Shown here: positions 8,961 to 19,900 of the stretch, in pieces
Layout: each line of letters begins with the position of its first letter
Position numbering within the stretch: position 1 is the first letter of the stretch
Source: Cristatella mucedo
Lineage: Eukaryota; Bryozoa; Phylactolaemata; Cristatellidae
Length of the DNA: 64,000 nucleotides
Assembly (NCBI GenBank): GCA_009760855.2
Contig: WPIO01000012.1
Location: 3,812,501 to 3,876,500, forward strand
Reading direction: 5' to 3'
Notes under the pieces: model-generated
What the model saw: only the letters and a program-made list of their open reading frames with translations
Told to the model about the DNA's origin: nothing
The model's database searches: none
Made by a program: the position numbers and the translations under genes

Positions 8961-11900
8961 CTTGCCAGTCAGAGTTGCTGGTACCGAGAAGTTCGCTAAT
9001 TTCATCCTGAGTTAGTAATGTTATCCGGCTTGAATAGGTATCCTCTGTACGGTAAGAGACGCATTTCGTCACGGCTGCATATTCTTTATGCAACACCCAA
9101 GTCTCGGCAGCAGTGAACTTAGCAAGTGATAATGAACTCCTGGGCCGGATATCACAACACTTAATAGTAGCTTCTTGGAAGGATGTGTTAAATGTCGATT
9201 CTGTCAAAATAATACTCTTATTTTCTTCGCAATAGAGCCTCCGTTTGAGTGTTTATAATGTTCGTACAAACGCGTAATCAAAACTTGTATATTTGATTCG
9301 CCAAATCGCAGAATTTACCAACCGAAATGCGATTTTGGCTCAGGCATGCAATATCGTGGGAATATTGCATTCCAGAAGGCGCTTGGTGCTCTGAAAAGGC
9401 AGCAATCTTCTGGATGGGGGGGGGGTAGCAAAGACCAACTTCAATTATGCCGATGCATGCTCGCGAAGAAAACAACGGATCGCGTTGAACACAGCAGCAT
9501 CTTTCTTCACCAAAGCAGCAAAACCAGATGTGTTGCCAAGCATCGAAGGTACTCCGTGTCTGCCCAGAGTAAGGAAACTTTTCTTCTAGCCAAAGTTTTG
9601 CTTAGCAAATAAACTATTCACCATTTTCTTTTATTCTAAAAGAGCCTGCAACATAGAAGCCACTTGCTAGTGGCATCAGCATACACAGGCCACCCAATTA
9701 GAAACTATTCCGTGAGTCAAAAATTGGCGCCGCTGACGATTTGAAGTCACCAAAGCTTGTACCGTAACATTCTATGCAATCTTTGTTACCAGAACTGCAA
9801 ATATACAATCTTGTATTTATTTGTGAATGGACGCAAAATAAAAACATTGTTAATATAAATGCTATGATTTTATTTGGTTTTCACGTATGTGAAGCCGATA
9901 AATTTATCCGAAATACTATTATGTATCACGATTTTTTCGCTCGCCAGTACGTATTATTTTCTAATTGCTTATGTTTCAAAATTACGGAAAGTTGCCGCTA
10001 TTACCTAAAGAACTTTACTTTTCTGACCAGGTCAATTACCATATTGAAATGGACCCTTTTCGACTAGAAAAATGGCGAATTCGCGTCCCTCGGTTCACTA
10101 GTGGTCAGAAAGAACCAGAAATGGAGCACAACTAACACGGTATATTGCCTCGAGTCGTACGACACTATTACTCACAACGGTTCAGAAACGAGATATTCTG
10201 GCTTTGCATCAATACTGACAATCACTTTCTTGAGGCCCCTAAACACAGTAGACCATCATGTTTTCGTGATACAGTCCTTGATTAGGACATTCAAATTGTA
10301 GTGCAGCTCGATGAGAGTGCTCACCTGACCATTCCTAGTAAGTTTTCGTGATCTTCTTGAATTTTTCAAGATGAAGTACAAGGATATGGTCTGTTAGGGA
10401 CGCTCTGCACCCCATTTTTGGATAGTTATATACTAGAGCCTGAACAAGTGGCCCTTAGTTTTTTAAGCCATGCGATTTCTCAGGAGGCCGTTAGCTAGGG
10501 CAGTGGAAATGCGATAATCCACTTTCTCCGTCCAGTTTAGCATTTTTGTGAATCTGTCACTCTCTGTGACCGTCTGCGTTATCTGTGGGCCGGCGAAGCT
10601 ATCAGCTTTAACTTTTGCCGCTGACAGCTGCGGAAGGCATATTGGAGGTACTGTAAAGCTTCTGACTCACTGTCTGGAGCTGAGCTTGACGAGGTGCAAC
10701 TTGATTTTAAGAGGTGACAGCTGTACCTTCGAGAGTCTACCAGTTTCTCCCAATTGTTGACGTTTGTCCCTCCACGCAGCTGACCTGTCCTGTACGTTCA
10801 GCCTCTTCTTTGGTAGTGCGCTTTAGTTTCCCGACTGTTGGATAGGCAAAGAAAGCAAGTAGATTTTTTGTGAAATCACCATGGACGCCTATCAGAGGAG
10901 ACCCTATTTTGTAGCTCCAATGAGCTCCCACTCACAGTTGCCACAATTACATTGAATTAGGTACGACCAGGTCTGATACTAGCTGATTTGACAGCCGCTT
11001 TTGCGTAGCGGCAGGAGAGCGGCTTTCACCACCACTGGCATGTGGCAATTAATGATTGCATACTGCAGGATTCAAGCAATGACCGCGGCGGTGAAGGGTG
11101 AGCACTTTACCTCCCGGGATATCACGGTCCATATTCATCATTCAATACGATATTTTACGCCGTTAGTTCTACGGAAGACGGCCGTGCTTAGATAGCTACA
11201 AATTGCAGCTGCCGCCAAGCACGCATGCAGCTGTTCGGGTATGTCGAGTCTCACTGCAGCGGACCACTCTTCGGAGTTACTCCCATCATCCTGGACCAGT
11301 GCTGGTCGAGTGGCGGAAACGGTCTTCAGTAGCGATACGCAGCGTCTGTAATTTTTGCTGCTCGGCGCTCGATTACAATTTCGGAAAAAACACAAATTCC
11401 TTCACTTAGTAAACAGGGATTCTCCGGGAACAATTGAGCGGAAATTTAAAGCAAGGCCTTTAAGCTCTCTTTGGAGCGAAGATAGTCTCGATAGTTCTAT
11501 CGGTTTAAGTACTGGACCGGTAATGACGTAGAGCTTGCAGAATTATTTACCGTCCGTTGCGAATCTTCTGGATCAGCTCTACGACCGACGGCCTTAGTTC
11601 TGCTTGCAGCTTGAAATCACAATCGAGCCCGCTAAGTGTCGAGGAGGCCAACGCGTTGAATGCTTGCTGCCCTATTGAGACCTAGTAGTCCTTGTTTTCA
11701 ATGCGACCGAGAAATACAAAAAGAGATCATTGTGCGGCCCTCTCGCTCTAGCTCTTGGAATGCATGCGCTCAGTAATGCACACAAAGCAGGGAATCGGTA
11801 AAATGACGGTAAAATTGGGTGGCAAAAATTATGCGGTAGACTCAATGAAATCGAGCAAAAGCTTGCGTGGACAGTAGGATCTTTGCTCAAGGCGGCGAGA

Positions 11901-12560
11901 GGTAGTTGGTTTTTAGCAGCGTTGATCTGTGTGAGCAGGCACGGCGAAGGGATGCCGACGAGTAGATGACACGTAGGTGCTGTGCGTTAGCTGGATTGAG
12001 TTGCATGAACACCCAGCTGGCGAGAGCTCCGTACTCGGACGTGGGTGGGCGCCAACGTGAAGAGGCGCTCCAATCCGGGTCTAGTTTGATTAGCCTGAAA
12101 TTTCCGCTCGAGCACTCGTACCTCACGAATGGAATACGGAGCCTCGGCGCTGCTGTTTACCAGAGTTGCAAGACATGATATGTCAAGCACAATCCGTGCT
12201 TCCTTTTCCCTTCGAGTAAGGTAGACAGAGAGCACAATTTAATTGACTGCACTCTCTGTCTGCGATGCTGCAGCGAATTCAAGAAAGAAGGCGTACGGAC
12301 TGCATCGCTGAGAACAGAATAACGAAGTTCGTGTGCAAGTTTATTAAACAGTTAAGCTATCTTATCAGTTTGGAAAATTGCCTCTTGTAACACTATTCAA
12401 TTCTTAGTCCGTTCTTAGACAGGGGCAGTTAGTACACGCATCTGCGACTAATTTTGGTCATTTAATTTTATAATCAAGCAAGAGAGCGTCCGATGAAGTG
12501 CTGCTTGGCTAAAACTCTCTCACTGGCCTATGCAGATAACCGTAGCAGCAGTTCTCCCAT
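8961..12560. other. Unassigned 3.6 kb
   Basis: Contains an open minus frame at 8827-9207, whose upstream half (9000-9207) matches nothing known and could be an exon remnant. Several short overlapping frames occur at 10548-10760, 11001-11409 and 11887-12235, with both strands open at 11.0-11.4 and 11.9-12.2 kb. A G9 run lies at about 9416-9425. I see no domain, RNA gene or repeat-family match. Confidence 0.4.
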
Positions 12561-12564
12561 GACT

Positions 12565-12631
12565 ATAGAATGGCCCAATCGACCATTCGAACGTGCTTCC
12601 TTTGCAGTATATGTAGAGCCTAGAAAGAGAT
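12565..12631 (+). mobile_element. Short LINE tail in plus orientation
   Basis: TCGAACGTGCTTCCTTTGCAG and AGAGCCTAGAAAGAGATTGAG match the 3' UTR of the copies at 3.25 and 53.7 kb. The fragment stops where the minus-strand LINE tail begins, so two tails abut. Confidence 0.6.
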
Positions 12632-13296
12632 TGAGTTAATAGTAATAATAATAATGCACTTGATAAAGCGCCCTCAGAGAACTTAATCTCTCTCTAGGCG
12701 CTTTAAATTTGCTGCAAAGTGATATGCAATAGAGTAGTAAGTAAAATCATGCTTGAAAAACAAACAAAATGAATAATATGGTTAGGGGTGGCATGCTCAG
12801 GGTCAGCATGCAAATGTGGTTAGTGGCAGCATGCACAGTGTCAGCACGAATAAGTACATCAAGGACGAATCACAGGGACCCACTAAATGCTGTCCTAAAT
12901 GGGTGTATTTTTAAGTTCCTTTTAAATGTGGTCAGGTCAGAGGATATTCTGACGCAGGTCGGGAGAGAGTTCCAGGCTTTGGGAGCATACGAACTAAATG
13001 CACGGTCTCCAAAGGATTTAAGGTTTGCACGAGGTATTGTAGACTGTTGGATTCCGAAAAGCGGGTGGTACGATGCTTGGCCTGGTGGGTTAGCATATCT
13101 CAGAGATAGGCTGGAGCCATAGAATGAAGGGACCTATAAGTGAGCGACAAAACCTTGAAGTCAATCCGTTGCTTGACTGGTAGCCAGTGCAAGGTCGGCG
13201 TGAAGTGAAGTAATGTGGCAACTGCGAGGCTCACGACAGACAAGCCTAGGTGCGGAGTTTTGCACCAGCCGCAATCGCCTGATCGCACATGCTGGT
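12632..13296 (-). mobile_element. LINE L2-A, 5'-truncated (left arm of inverted pair)
   Basis: A (TAA)n-like run then GCACTTGATAAAGCGCCCTC marks the 3' end. Reading right to left it encodes the ACAIRRLRLVQNSA block, LLADL-type, AYL, APKAWNSL and the C-terminus, like the copy at 14.27-14.9 kb. It is truncated at the start of the GLPACAIRR block. Confidence 0.9.
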
Positions 13297-13332
13297 CGGC
13301 GCTGTATAAAATGTATTATTACAATTATTATT
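13297..13332 (+). mobile_element. Tail of another LINE/SINE
   Basis: GGCGCTGTATAAAATGTATTATTACAATTATTATT has the form of a CR1/L2-type 3' end and separates the two opposed L2-A copies. Confidence 0.45.
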
Positions 13333-13339
13333 GCATCAC

Positions 13340-14937
13340 GGTGCATCTCATTTTCTCAGAGATCTCGAGAGTGGTAATGACAACTGTGATGAAGTTAAAG
13401 ATTATCACTCTTCTGAGCGCTTGCCTGCTTCATTCAGTTACGCTCTAGAGAGACCTGCACTTACTACTCAGCTAAAGCCTCACTGCACTTGGGAATCAAT
13501 TATACAACGACCTACTTAGGAATGCGGACATGGGTAGAGTGTCTCTGCTTGTTTTGCTTGATCTTTCGGCAGCTTTTGATACCATCGATCACAAAGTTCT
13601 TCTAGAGCGCCTCTCATCTCGCCTGGGCATCACTTGCACTGCTCTGCAGTGGTTCAGGTCCTATCTCAGTGGGAGACTCCTGAGTATTGACGTGAATGGA
13701 CAAAGATCATCTGAAGTACCTCTGAAATATGGAGTACCTCAGGGCTCAGTGCTAGGTCCGGTTCTTTTCACGGTTTATACTCTGCCTCTTGCTGATGTGA
13801 TTGCCAAGCACAATCTAGGCTTTCACTTCTATGCGGATGACACTCAGTTGTACCTTTGCTTTGATCCCTCCCAGCCTTCGAGCTCCTCAAATTCTCTCAA
13901 CTCACTTGCTGCATGCATTGATGACATCCGCACATGGATGACAGCAAATTTTCTAAAACTTAACGATGATAAAACTAACTTACCAGTTATGGGCAAACCC
14001 AGTGTGATCCAGAGATTGGAAAGGCAGACTCTCAAAATTGGCTCTGCTAGCATATCTCCTGTCGAATCAGCTCGGAATCCAGGTGTCATATTCCAAAGCG
14101 ACCTCTCGTTAGATGACCATATCAGCTCCACAGTCAAATCCGTCTATTTTCAGCTTCATAAAATTGCTAAATTCGGGCTTGTTTAGATAAAGATACCACG
14201 TCCAAGTTAGTTCATGCATTCGTGACATCCCGTCTCGACTTCTGCATCTCACTGCTTACTGGCCTACCAGCATGTGCGATCAGGCGATTGCAGCTGGTGC
14301 AAAACTCTGCAGCTAGGCTTGTCTGTCGCGAGCGTCGCAGTTGCCACATTACTCCACTTCTCGCCGACCTGCACTGGCTACCAGTCAAGCAACGGATTGA
14401 CTTCAAGGTTTTGTCGCTCACTTTTAGGTCCCTTCATTCTATGGCTCCAGCCTATCTTTCAGATATACTACCCCATCAGGCCAAGCATCGTACCACCTGC
14501 TTCTCGGAATCCAACAGTCTAGAAATACCTCATACAAACCTTAAATCCTTTGGAGACCGTGCATTTAGTTCATATGCTCCCAAAGCCTGGAACTCCCTCC
14601 CGACCTGCGTCAAAACATCCCCTGACCTGACCACATTTAAAAGGAACCTAAAAACACACCTATTTAGGACAGCATTTAGTGGGTCCCTGTGATTCGTCTT
14701 TGATGTGCTTATGAGTGCTGACACTGTGCATGCTGCCACTAACCACATTTGCATGCTGACCCTGTGCATGTCACCCCTAACCATATTATTCATCTCGTTT
14801 GTTTTTCAAGCATGATTTTACTTACCATTCAATTGCATTTCACTTTACAGCAAATGTAAAGCGCCTAGAGAGAGATTGAGTTCTCTGAGGGCGCTTTATC
14901 AAGTGAATTATTATTATTATTGTTAGTATTAATTATG
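13340..14937 (+). mobile_element. LINE L2-A with reverse transcriptase domain, longest copy
   Basis: This non-LTR retrotransposon fragment encodes most of the reverse transcriptase of ORF2. From 13530 the frame shows VLLDLSAAFDTIDH (catalytic Asp region), YGVPQGSVLGPVLF and FHFYADDTQLYLCF, whose Y-A-D-D is the polymerase active site. It continues through ISPVES and DDHISSTVKS until a one-base deletion near 14172 shifts the frame and creates a stop. A second frame (14222-14692) supplies LLADLHWLPVKQRID, AYLSDILP, APKAWNSLP and LKTHLFRTAFSGSL. The 3' UTR ends GAGGGCGCTTTATCAAGTG plus (TTA)n at 14937. The 5' endonuclease is missing. The clade call (CR1/L2 within the Jockey superfamily) rests on motif style and tail type. 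Confidence 0.92.
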
Positions 14938-15064
14938 TCTAGGATCGCTTGAGACAAGGGATGTTGCGTTTGAATAAGTGCCTTTGGCTCAGATATGTAT
15001 TTTACTACCAGCTAATCCTAACGACCGCTTGTACCTAACTCAAGTTCACCAGGGGATAGACTTA

Positions 15065-15250
15065 TAATAATTACATAAGTATTTTGTATTATGCCCTGAA
15101 GAAGTCAAATCTTGATCTCGACGCTCTAAATTCGCTGCAAAAAGTTAATAACTTGAGAGTTCATGACAGGCACGGTTCATGCTTAGACAAGCACCCAAAG
15201 TATACACGTGTATCGTGCTCAGACCAACACATAAAAGTACACCAAAATTA
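15065..15250 (-). mobile_element. Decayed LINE 3' tail
   Basis: TTATGCCCTGAAGAAGTCAAATCTTGATCTCGACGCTCTAAATTCGCTGCAAA is a degraded version of the L2-type 3' end in minus orientation. The following sequence keeps scattered matches to the UTR. Confidence 0.45.
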
Positions 15251-16105
15251 ATCGGCGCCACTTTTTAGTAAGTCCCACGGTTAGTAACATGCGCTGATTC
15301 ATGTGCATGTAAGCACGCATAGCACGTGAATAAAGACAAGTCAACTGGGGCGCAGGGTAGTGCGACTTTCGCATCTATTGATATATAGTTTACAGGTAAC
15401 CGCACGGTTAAATAAACCTGACGTCCCACAAAGACGTATGATGGAAAAACGCAAAATTGTCTCAAAAGAACGCTCATTTCTTTAGAAATAAGCAAGAGGT
15501 CAACTTATAATAGAAATATCAAGATGCTAAATGTATCGCTTGTACTTCGTACGAAGTGCATCTTCCGTATCAAAATTTGCAAGCGGTACCACTGTCATCT
15601 TGGTCGAAGGAACCCCTATTGTCAGCCTCACAACCTCGACGACTTTAATGGTTAGACACATCTTCTGCACAATTGCCGTCAAATCCTTTTTTTGTTTGTT
15701 CAAGGAATGTGGTTCCTCATGCCAGCTTGATGGTATTCAGTATAGCATTCCTCCTGAACTTTTGAAATAATATTCTGTTTGCGAATGAGTATGAAAAACT
15801 CACTTTGGATTTGTAACTGAATTCTTTACCAACATAGAAGCTGGTGACTTGAGGCCATACCAAAACCCACAATCCAAAAAGATGGCTCTTTGTACCTTTT
15901 GCGATTCAGAAGCTATATATTGTACTAGACATGCATGCTACAATGATCGCCTGTCTGGATTAGCCTGGTGGAGCAGTTATAAAGCAATAGACCTTTTCCG
16001 AATCGAAGTAAACAATCTCATTCTTAGATGTATCTTGGTTTGAAAGCCACTGGCCTCTGCCCAGGCCAAGCGCTATAAATCGTTCATAATAAGTGGACTA
16101 ATTCT
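15251..16105. other. Unassigned stretch
   Basis: Short frames only (15531-15770 and 15849-16043 on the plus strand). No recognised domain or repeat. Confidence 0.4.
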
Positions 16106-16107
16106 TT

Positions 16108-16320
16108 CCGTAGATACCGTGCTTTAATTCCTATGCTCCTAAAGTCTGGAAAATTGCTAAGAATTCCTGACTTATTGAAATTTAAAATGAAGCTGCGAGC
16201 TCACTTATATCTCACAACATTCACTTCTTCTGCGTCAATCATCCCTTATTTGCGTATGTGTTCTGAAAGTTCGCATGTTTTCATCACTATTGAGATGACG
16301 ATAATATTATTATTTTTACA
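16108..16320 (+). mobile_element. Decayed LINE C-terminal fragment
   Basis: In shifting frames it reads NSYAPKVWK followed by DLLKFKMKLRAHLYLTTF, matching the L2-A C-terminal APKAW...LKTHLF region. It ends at an ATAATATTATTATTTT tail. Confidence 0.6.
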
Positions 16321-16321
16321 A

Positions 16322-16478
16322 TCTTCTTTGAGGTAAGGCTCTCGCTCTTCACGAGCGAGGTCGTGGGTTCAAATCCTGCAGTGAGCGATTCCTAATTGTA
16401 AACAGCTAGCGGTGATGATAGCCTTTTAATGTTCTTCTGTCGCTATACAGACGAGGCTGTTAAATCAGTTACTATGTG
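16322..16478 (+). mobile_element. tRNA-derived SINE
   Basis: B box GGTTCAAATCC follows CGAGCGAGGTCGTG. The body has TGATGATAGCC and TTCTTCTGTCGCTATACAGACGAGGCTGTTAAATCAG, as in the other copies. Confidence 0.75.
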
Positions 16479-16599
16479 TTCTTATATATACTCAGATATA
16501 GATGCTTTTTTCTGTGAACCAGTGCAGGTTCTAGATAGGAAAGCTTAGTGACCGGAGTAAGATGCTCTAGTAGAGAAATTTGTGCCTTTTTCTGTCAGG

Positions 16600-16900
16600 G
16601 AAGTACAAGTTTTTATTACGTTTACCAACTGCAATAAACCCTCACAGCCACTCTAGAGCGAGTGAGGGGTTGCTGTCCAGTGGCTCAGCAGACGACCGTG
16701 AATAACAACAGAGCGAAGTTAATTTCAATTTTTTGAAGGCAATCAAAAGGGTTAGATATTTCTAAAATGGTTACCATACATGACGACATCTTCTCTCTCC
16801 TGCATCAAACTCTGGCTCATCTTTTTCCAGGCGTCCGTAGTGCTACATCCATGCCACTCTTTTCCTCAGCTACACTAATGAATCTCATTTCCCTTTTTGC
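16600..16900 (+). mobile_element. Degenerate LINE-B-like relic
   Basis: Long ordered matches link this to 25.07-25.4 kb (for example AAAGGGTT.GA.TA.TTCTAAA). Both resemble the SCYFHAT..LNCS part of LINE-B. It is heavily decayed. Confidence 0.4.
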
Positions 16901-18800
16901 TTACCGGATTAAGTCTGGGGCGATCACATTCTCTTGGGCGACTGTCTGCTACTCTCTTGTGCTATTCCCAGCCTATGGGAAGTCATAGATCCACTCCCTT
17001 ACATTCTGTTATTGTTCGTACCCTGGCTGAGTCGCCTCTAGCACTCACATGTTTACTATATTTAGGCCAACCCTCTGGCCCTCTGCCTGAACTACGTTTT
17101 CCCACTTGTCTCACACCGTGTTGCCATTCCATGAAATCGATACTTTTAAGAGCTCTCATTGCATCTCCACCTGTCCTTTGATCCCTTCGTGCCTTCCAGT
17201 ACGTCGAACTCTCTGAAACCTCATGCAACGTATGCTGCTGACTTATCGCCACATTGTACATGTTCATGGTACACGTTTTCAGCAGCTTCAATTTGTCTCA
17301 ATTGAAGGCTGCCACAAATGCGCCCCACTGCCCCCATTTTCGGCAGGACGATCTCGATCAGTGTTTTATGTACATATTACACTAATGCTCTTATATTTTT
17401 TGATCAAAACAAAAGCACAACATTCAAGGAGACTACATAAGCCATGTTGGGCAGCCATCGAGATTACCAGAGGCTCCTATATAATAAGCTATAATTACTT
17501 GAGCTGTTACAATCTATATTGTAAAAATTAAGCGGTTGTCAGAAGTTGGTTAGTTGTGCGTTGGCCTTCAAACATTTAACCTTTAGTTATGCTTTCGAAC
17601 TAGGCAAGAGTACTTTAACTTTTACTTAGGGTTTCGAATGAGGCAATAATACGCTACGGCAGGTGCGTCACTTAAGTAGCCTCGCCGGTTATCGAACAAA
17701 CTGCTCTGCGTTAACGACAAGAACTTGCTATATTAAGGTATAGGCTGTATGATTTAGGCCACGCTCTGGCTCTGCTATCGTTGACATACGTTCATGTGTC
17801 GAGGCAGCAGGAATAACTTATTAGCTTGACTTTGAATAAATAAAATACATTGAGACGCCTACTCCATCAATACTTGCAAAACATCGGTACAGGCTAGTTG
17901 GCCATTATGTCTTTCTGTTCGTGGTAAATGAATTTAGTGTTGAAGCCACAAAAGCGCTTTCGTAAAATTAGGTATCATAACTATTATGTGCTTGCTTATA
18001 ACTCTTCAAATTTATCTAGCGCTAGTCTCATTGCTTGTGAGCATTTTTTGGTGAGCGTTATACCAAAGAACGCCTTTCGATCCTAAAGGCGATAAAGCAT
18101 GCACTACATTTTAGGCTTCAAATGCTTACGAGCTGAATTGGCTTCTCGCGCTGGAAAACTGGAGGCTCCTGGTAAATTCCTTCCTGAAATGCAAGGAATT
18201 AAGGTGAATTGCTAAGTTTAAATCAGTGCTGTGCTGAAACTTGGCGAATTGTGAGAACTGTTTGCCACGATAGGTCCACGAACAAAACTAACGGCTAGTT
18301 AACATCCTTTATTTGCGGCGGGCGTTTATTTAGAGTGTCGTTGATCTAATTGCATATCCACTTTAGTCAAAGCAAAGGTTCGCTGCTGTATTGTGGAACT
18401 CAAACCTACAGACAGCTTACACTCTAATGAAGTAATGCTGAGACTACTAAGAATTAGGAACCAGAGTGTGCTCATAAAGACAGCAGAAATTACCTTACTA
18501 TGATAAATCTATTAGATTTCACTGGCTACTTATTAAGCATTGAATCCGTTTTGAGAAATCTTTTCGAGTTTTGAGAGATCTTTGAGAGTTTTCTGTTGGT
18601 CAAACTGAAGCACGAAAAACCTCGTCAACACGAACGGTTTCGCCCTTAATTAGTATGCATGTTTTACGTTAGCCATTAATGATGCTCCATGGTTCGGTGT
18701 TACTTCGAGAGTAGAAAATGTCAGCATGAGAAACAACTCGGTGCGATTGTCTCGTAGAAGCTGCTGCGTTCACTCTGTTTGACGAACCTAAAAACAAAAT
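16901..18800. other. Unassigned 1.9 kb
   Basis: Plus frames at 16897-17181 and 17223-17531 match nothing I know. The remainder is AT-leaning without long frames. Confidence 0.4.
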
Positions 18801-18802
18801 AC

Positions 18803-18966
18803 TGGCTGATTTAGCAGCTTCTTTTTTAGTGCGACAAAAGAGCCTTAACGGTTATAGCCACCGCTTACAGTGGCGATGGAGGATCGCCCACTACAGGATT
18901 CGAGCCCACGACATCGGAACCGAGGTAATTAAAAGAAACCGCCTTACCTAGTGAGCCGTCACAGAG
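18803..18966 (-). mobile_element. tRNA-derived SINE
   Basis: Reverse orientation. GGCTGATTTAGCAGCTTC marks the tail, GCCACCGCTTACAGTGGCGATGGAGGATCGCCC the body and GGATTCGAGCC the B box. CTTACCTAGTGAGCCGTCAC is the A-box end. Confidence 0.85.
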
Positions 18967-19634
18967 CACTTAACCTATGAGGAAGAGGCGGAATAGGAAG
19001 GCAGGAAAAATCTATATTCGGATAGCTCCTTACTATTTGCGAATGCATGCTGTCCAGTGAGCCGATAGCGAGCGATTGCAATCTCCAAGATTTGCTCCTC
19101 AACAGGAGAGTTGGAAACTGCTGTTGGTACGAAGCCGCTATCAGGCAGTGTGTGTGACCGCATTTGGCACAAGCTGGTTCGTGAAGCTGCAGTGTTTCGT
19201 GCAGAGGGATATATCCAACTTTTACTTCTTACAGGCCCTCGTGGACGAAGAAACATCTGTTCAAGCGATGACCATGCATTAATAGCAAATTTGCTTAAGA
19301 ACTGCTTGCAGTAAAATTGAGATACATAGCAGTAAGTTCGTTACTTAGGAGCATTTTGTTTGCTCTTCTTTGGCATCGACCAGTTTGGGAAGCATGGAGC
19401 AGACGATCAGTCCACGCCACCTTGTTCTGTTCGCTTGCTATCATCCATTAGCATCCTGCTTACGGCGACATTCCGGTACCGCTTTCATCTCAGATAAACG
19501 TGGTACTTGTTTCGTCCTATTTCGGGCTGCAGCTATGCCACCAGCCTGCAGTTGACTTGTAGAGTGTCAAAGGCTGCACGCTCGCCCTCCTCGTTCGACC
19601 GGCAGCTTCACAAAGGTGAGCACGATCCCCTTAC
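18967..19634. other. Unassigned stretch
   Basis: Short frames on both strands at 18975-19282 and on the plus strand at 19370-19555, none recognised. Confidence 0.35.
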
Positions 19635-19810
19635 ATCAGCTTGTCCGCCACGTCAATAGTCTTCCTGTAAAACGACGACCGACATGGGCTTGTAGGTATT
19701 GAGCGCACCGGGGGCAATTCGGAAATCATCGCGAGAGATTTTACAAAGCACTTCGCCCTCCCGAATGGCGTGGGAGCGGCTCTCGATTGCAGGCACGTTG
19801 CGATGAGAAA
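19635..19810 (-). pseudogene. Possible broken exon of unknown gene
   Basis: One minus frame reads a coding-like stretch containing IREGEVLCKISRDDFRIAPG and then KPMSVVVLQEDY. It then meets TGA (19653-19655 in plus coordinates) and would otherwise continue RGGQAD to a GTAAGG donor. A second frame (19631-19822) is also open, so this may be chance. No family recognised. Confidence 0.2.
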
Positions 19811-19844
19811 ACTAGCCGGCAATAGTACTTCTCTTTATTTGACT

Positions 19845-19847
<3 letters not shown>

Positions 19848-19899
<52 letters not shown>
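19848..19899. repeat. (CA)n microsatellite, about 26 units
   Basis: Uninterrupted AC dinucleotide run. Confidence 0.97.

Positions 19900-19900
<1 letters not shown>

Noticed and set aside
14212-14421. Minus-strand frames over LINE copies (also at 2435-2806 and 44077-44715)
   Set aside because: They are mirror frames of the LINE ORF2, repeated at every copy.
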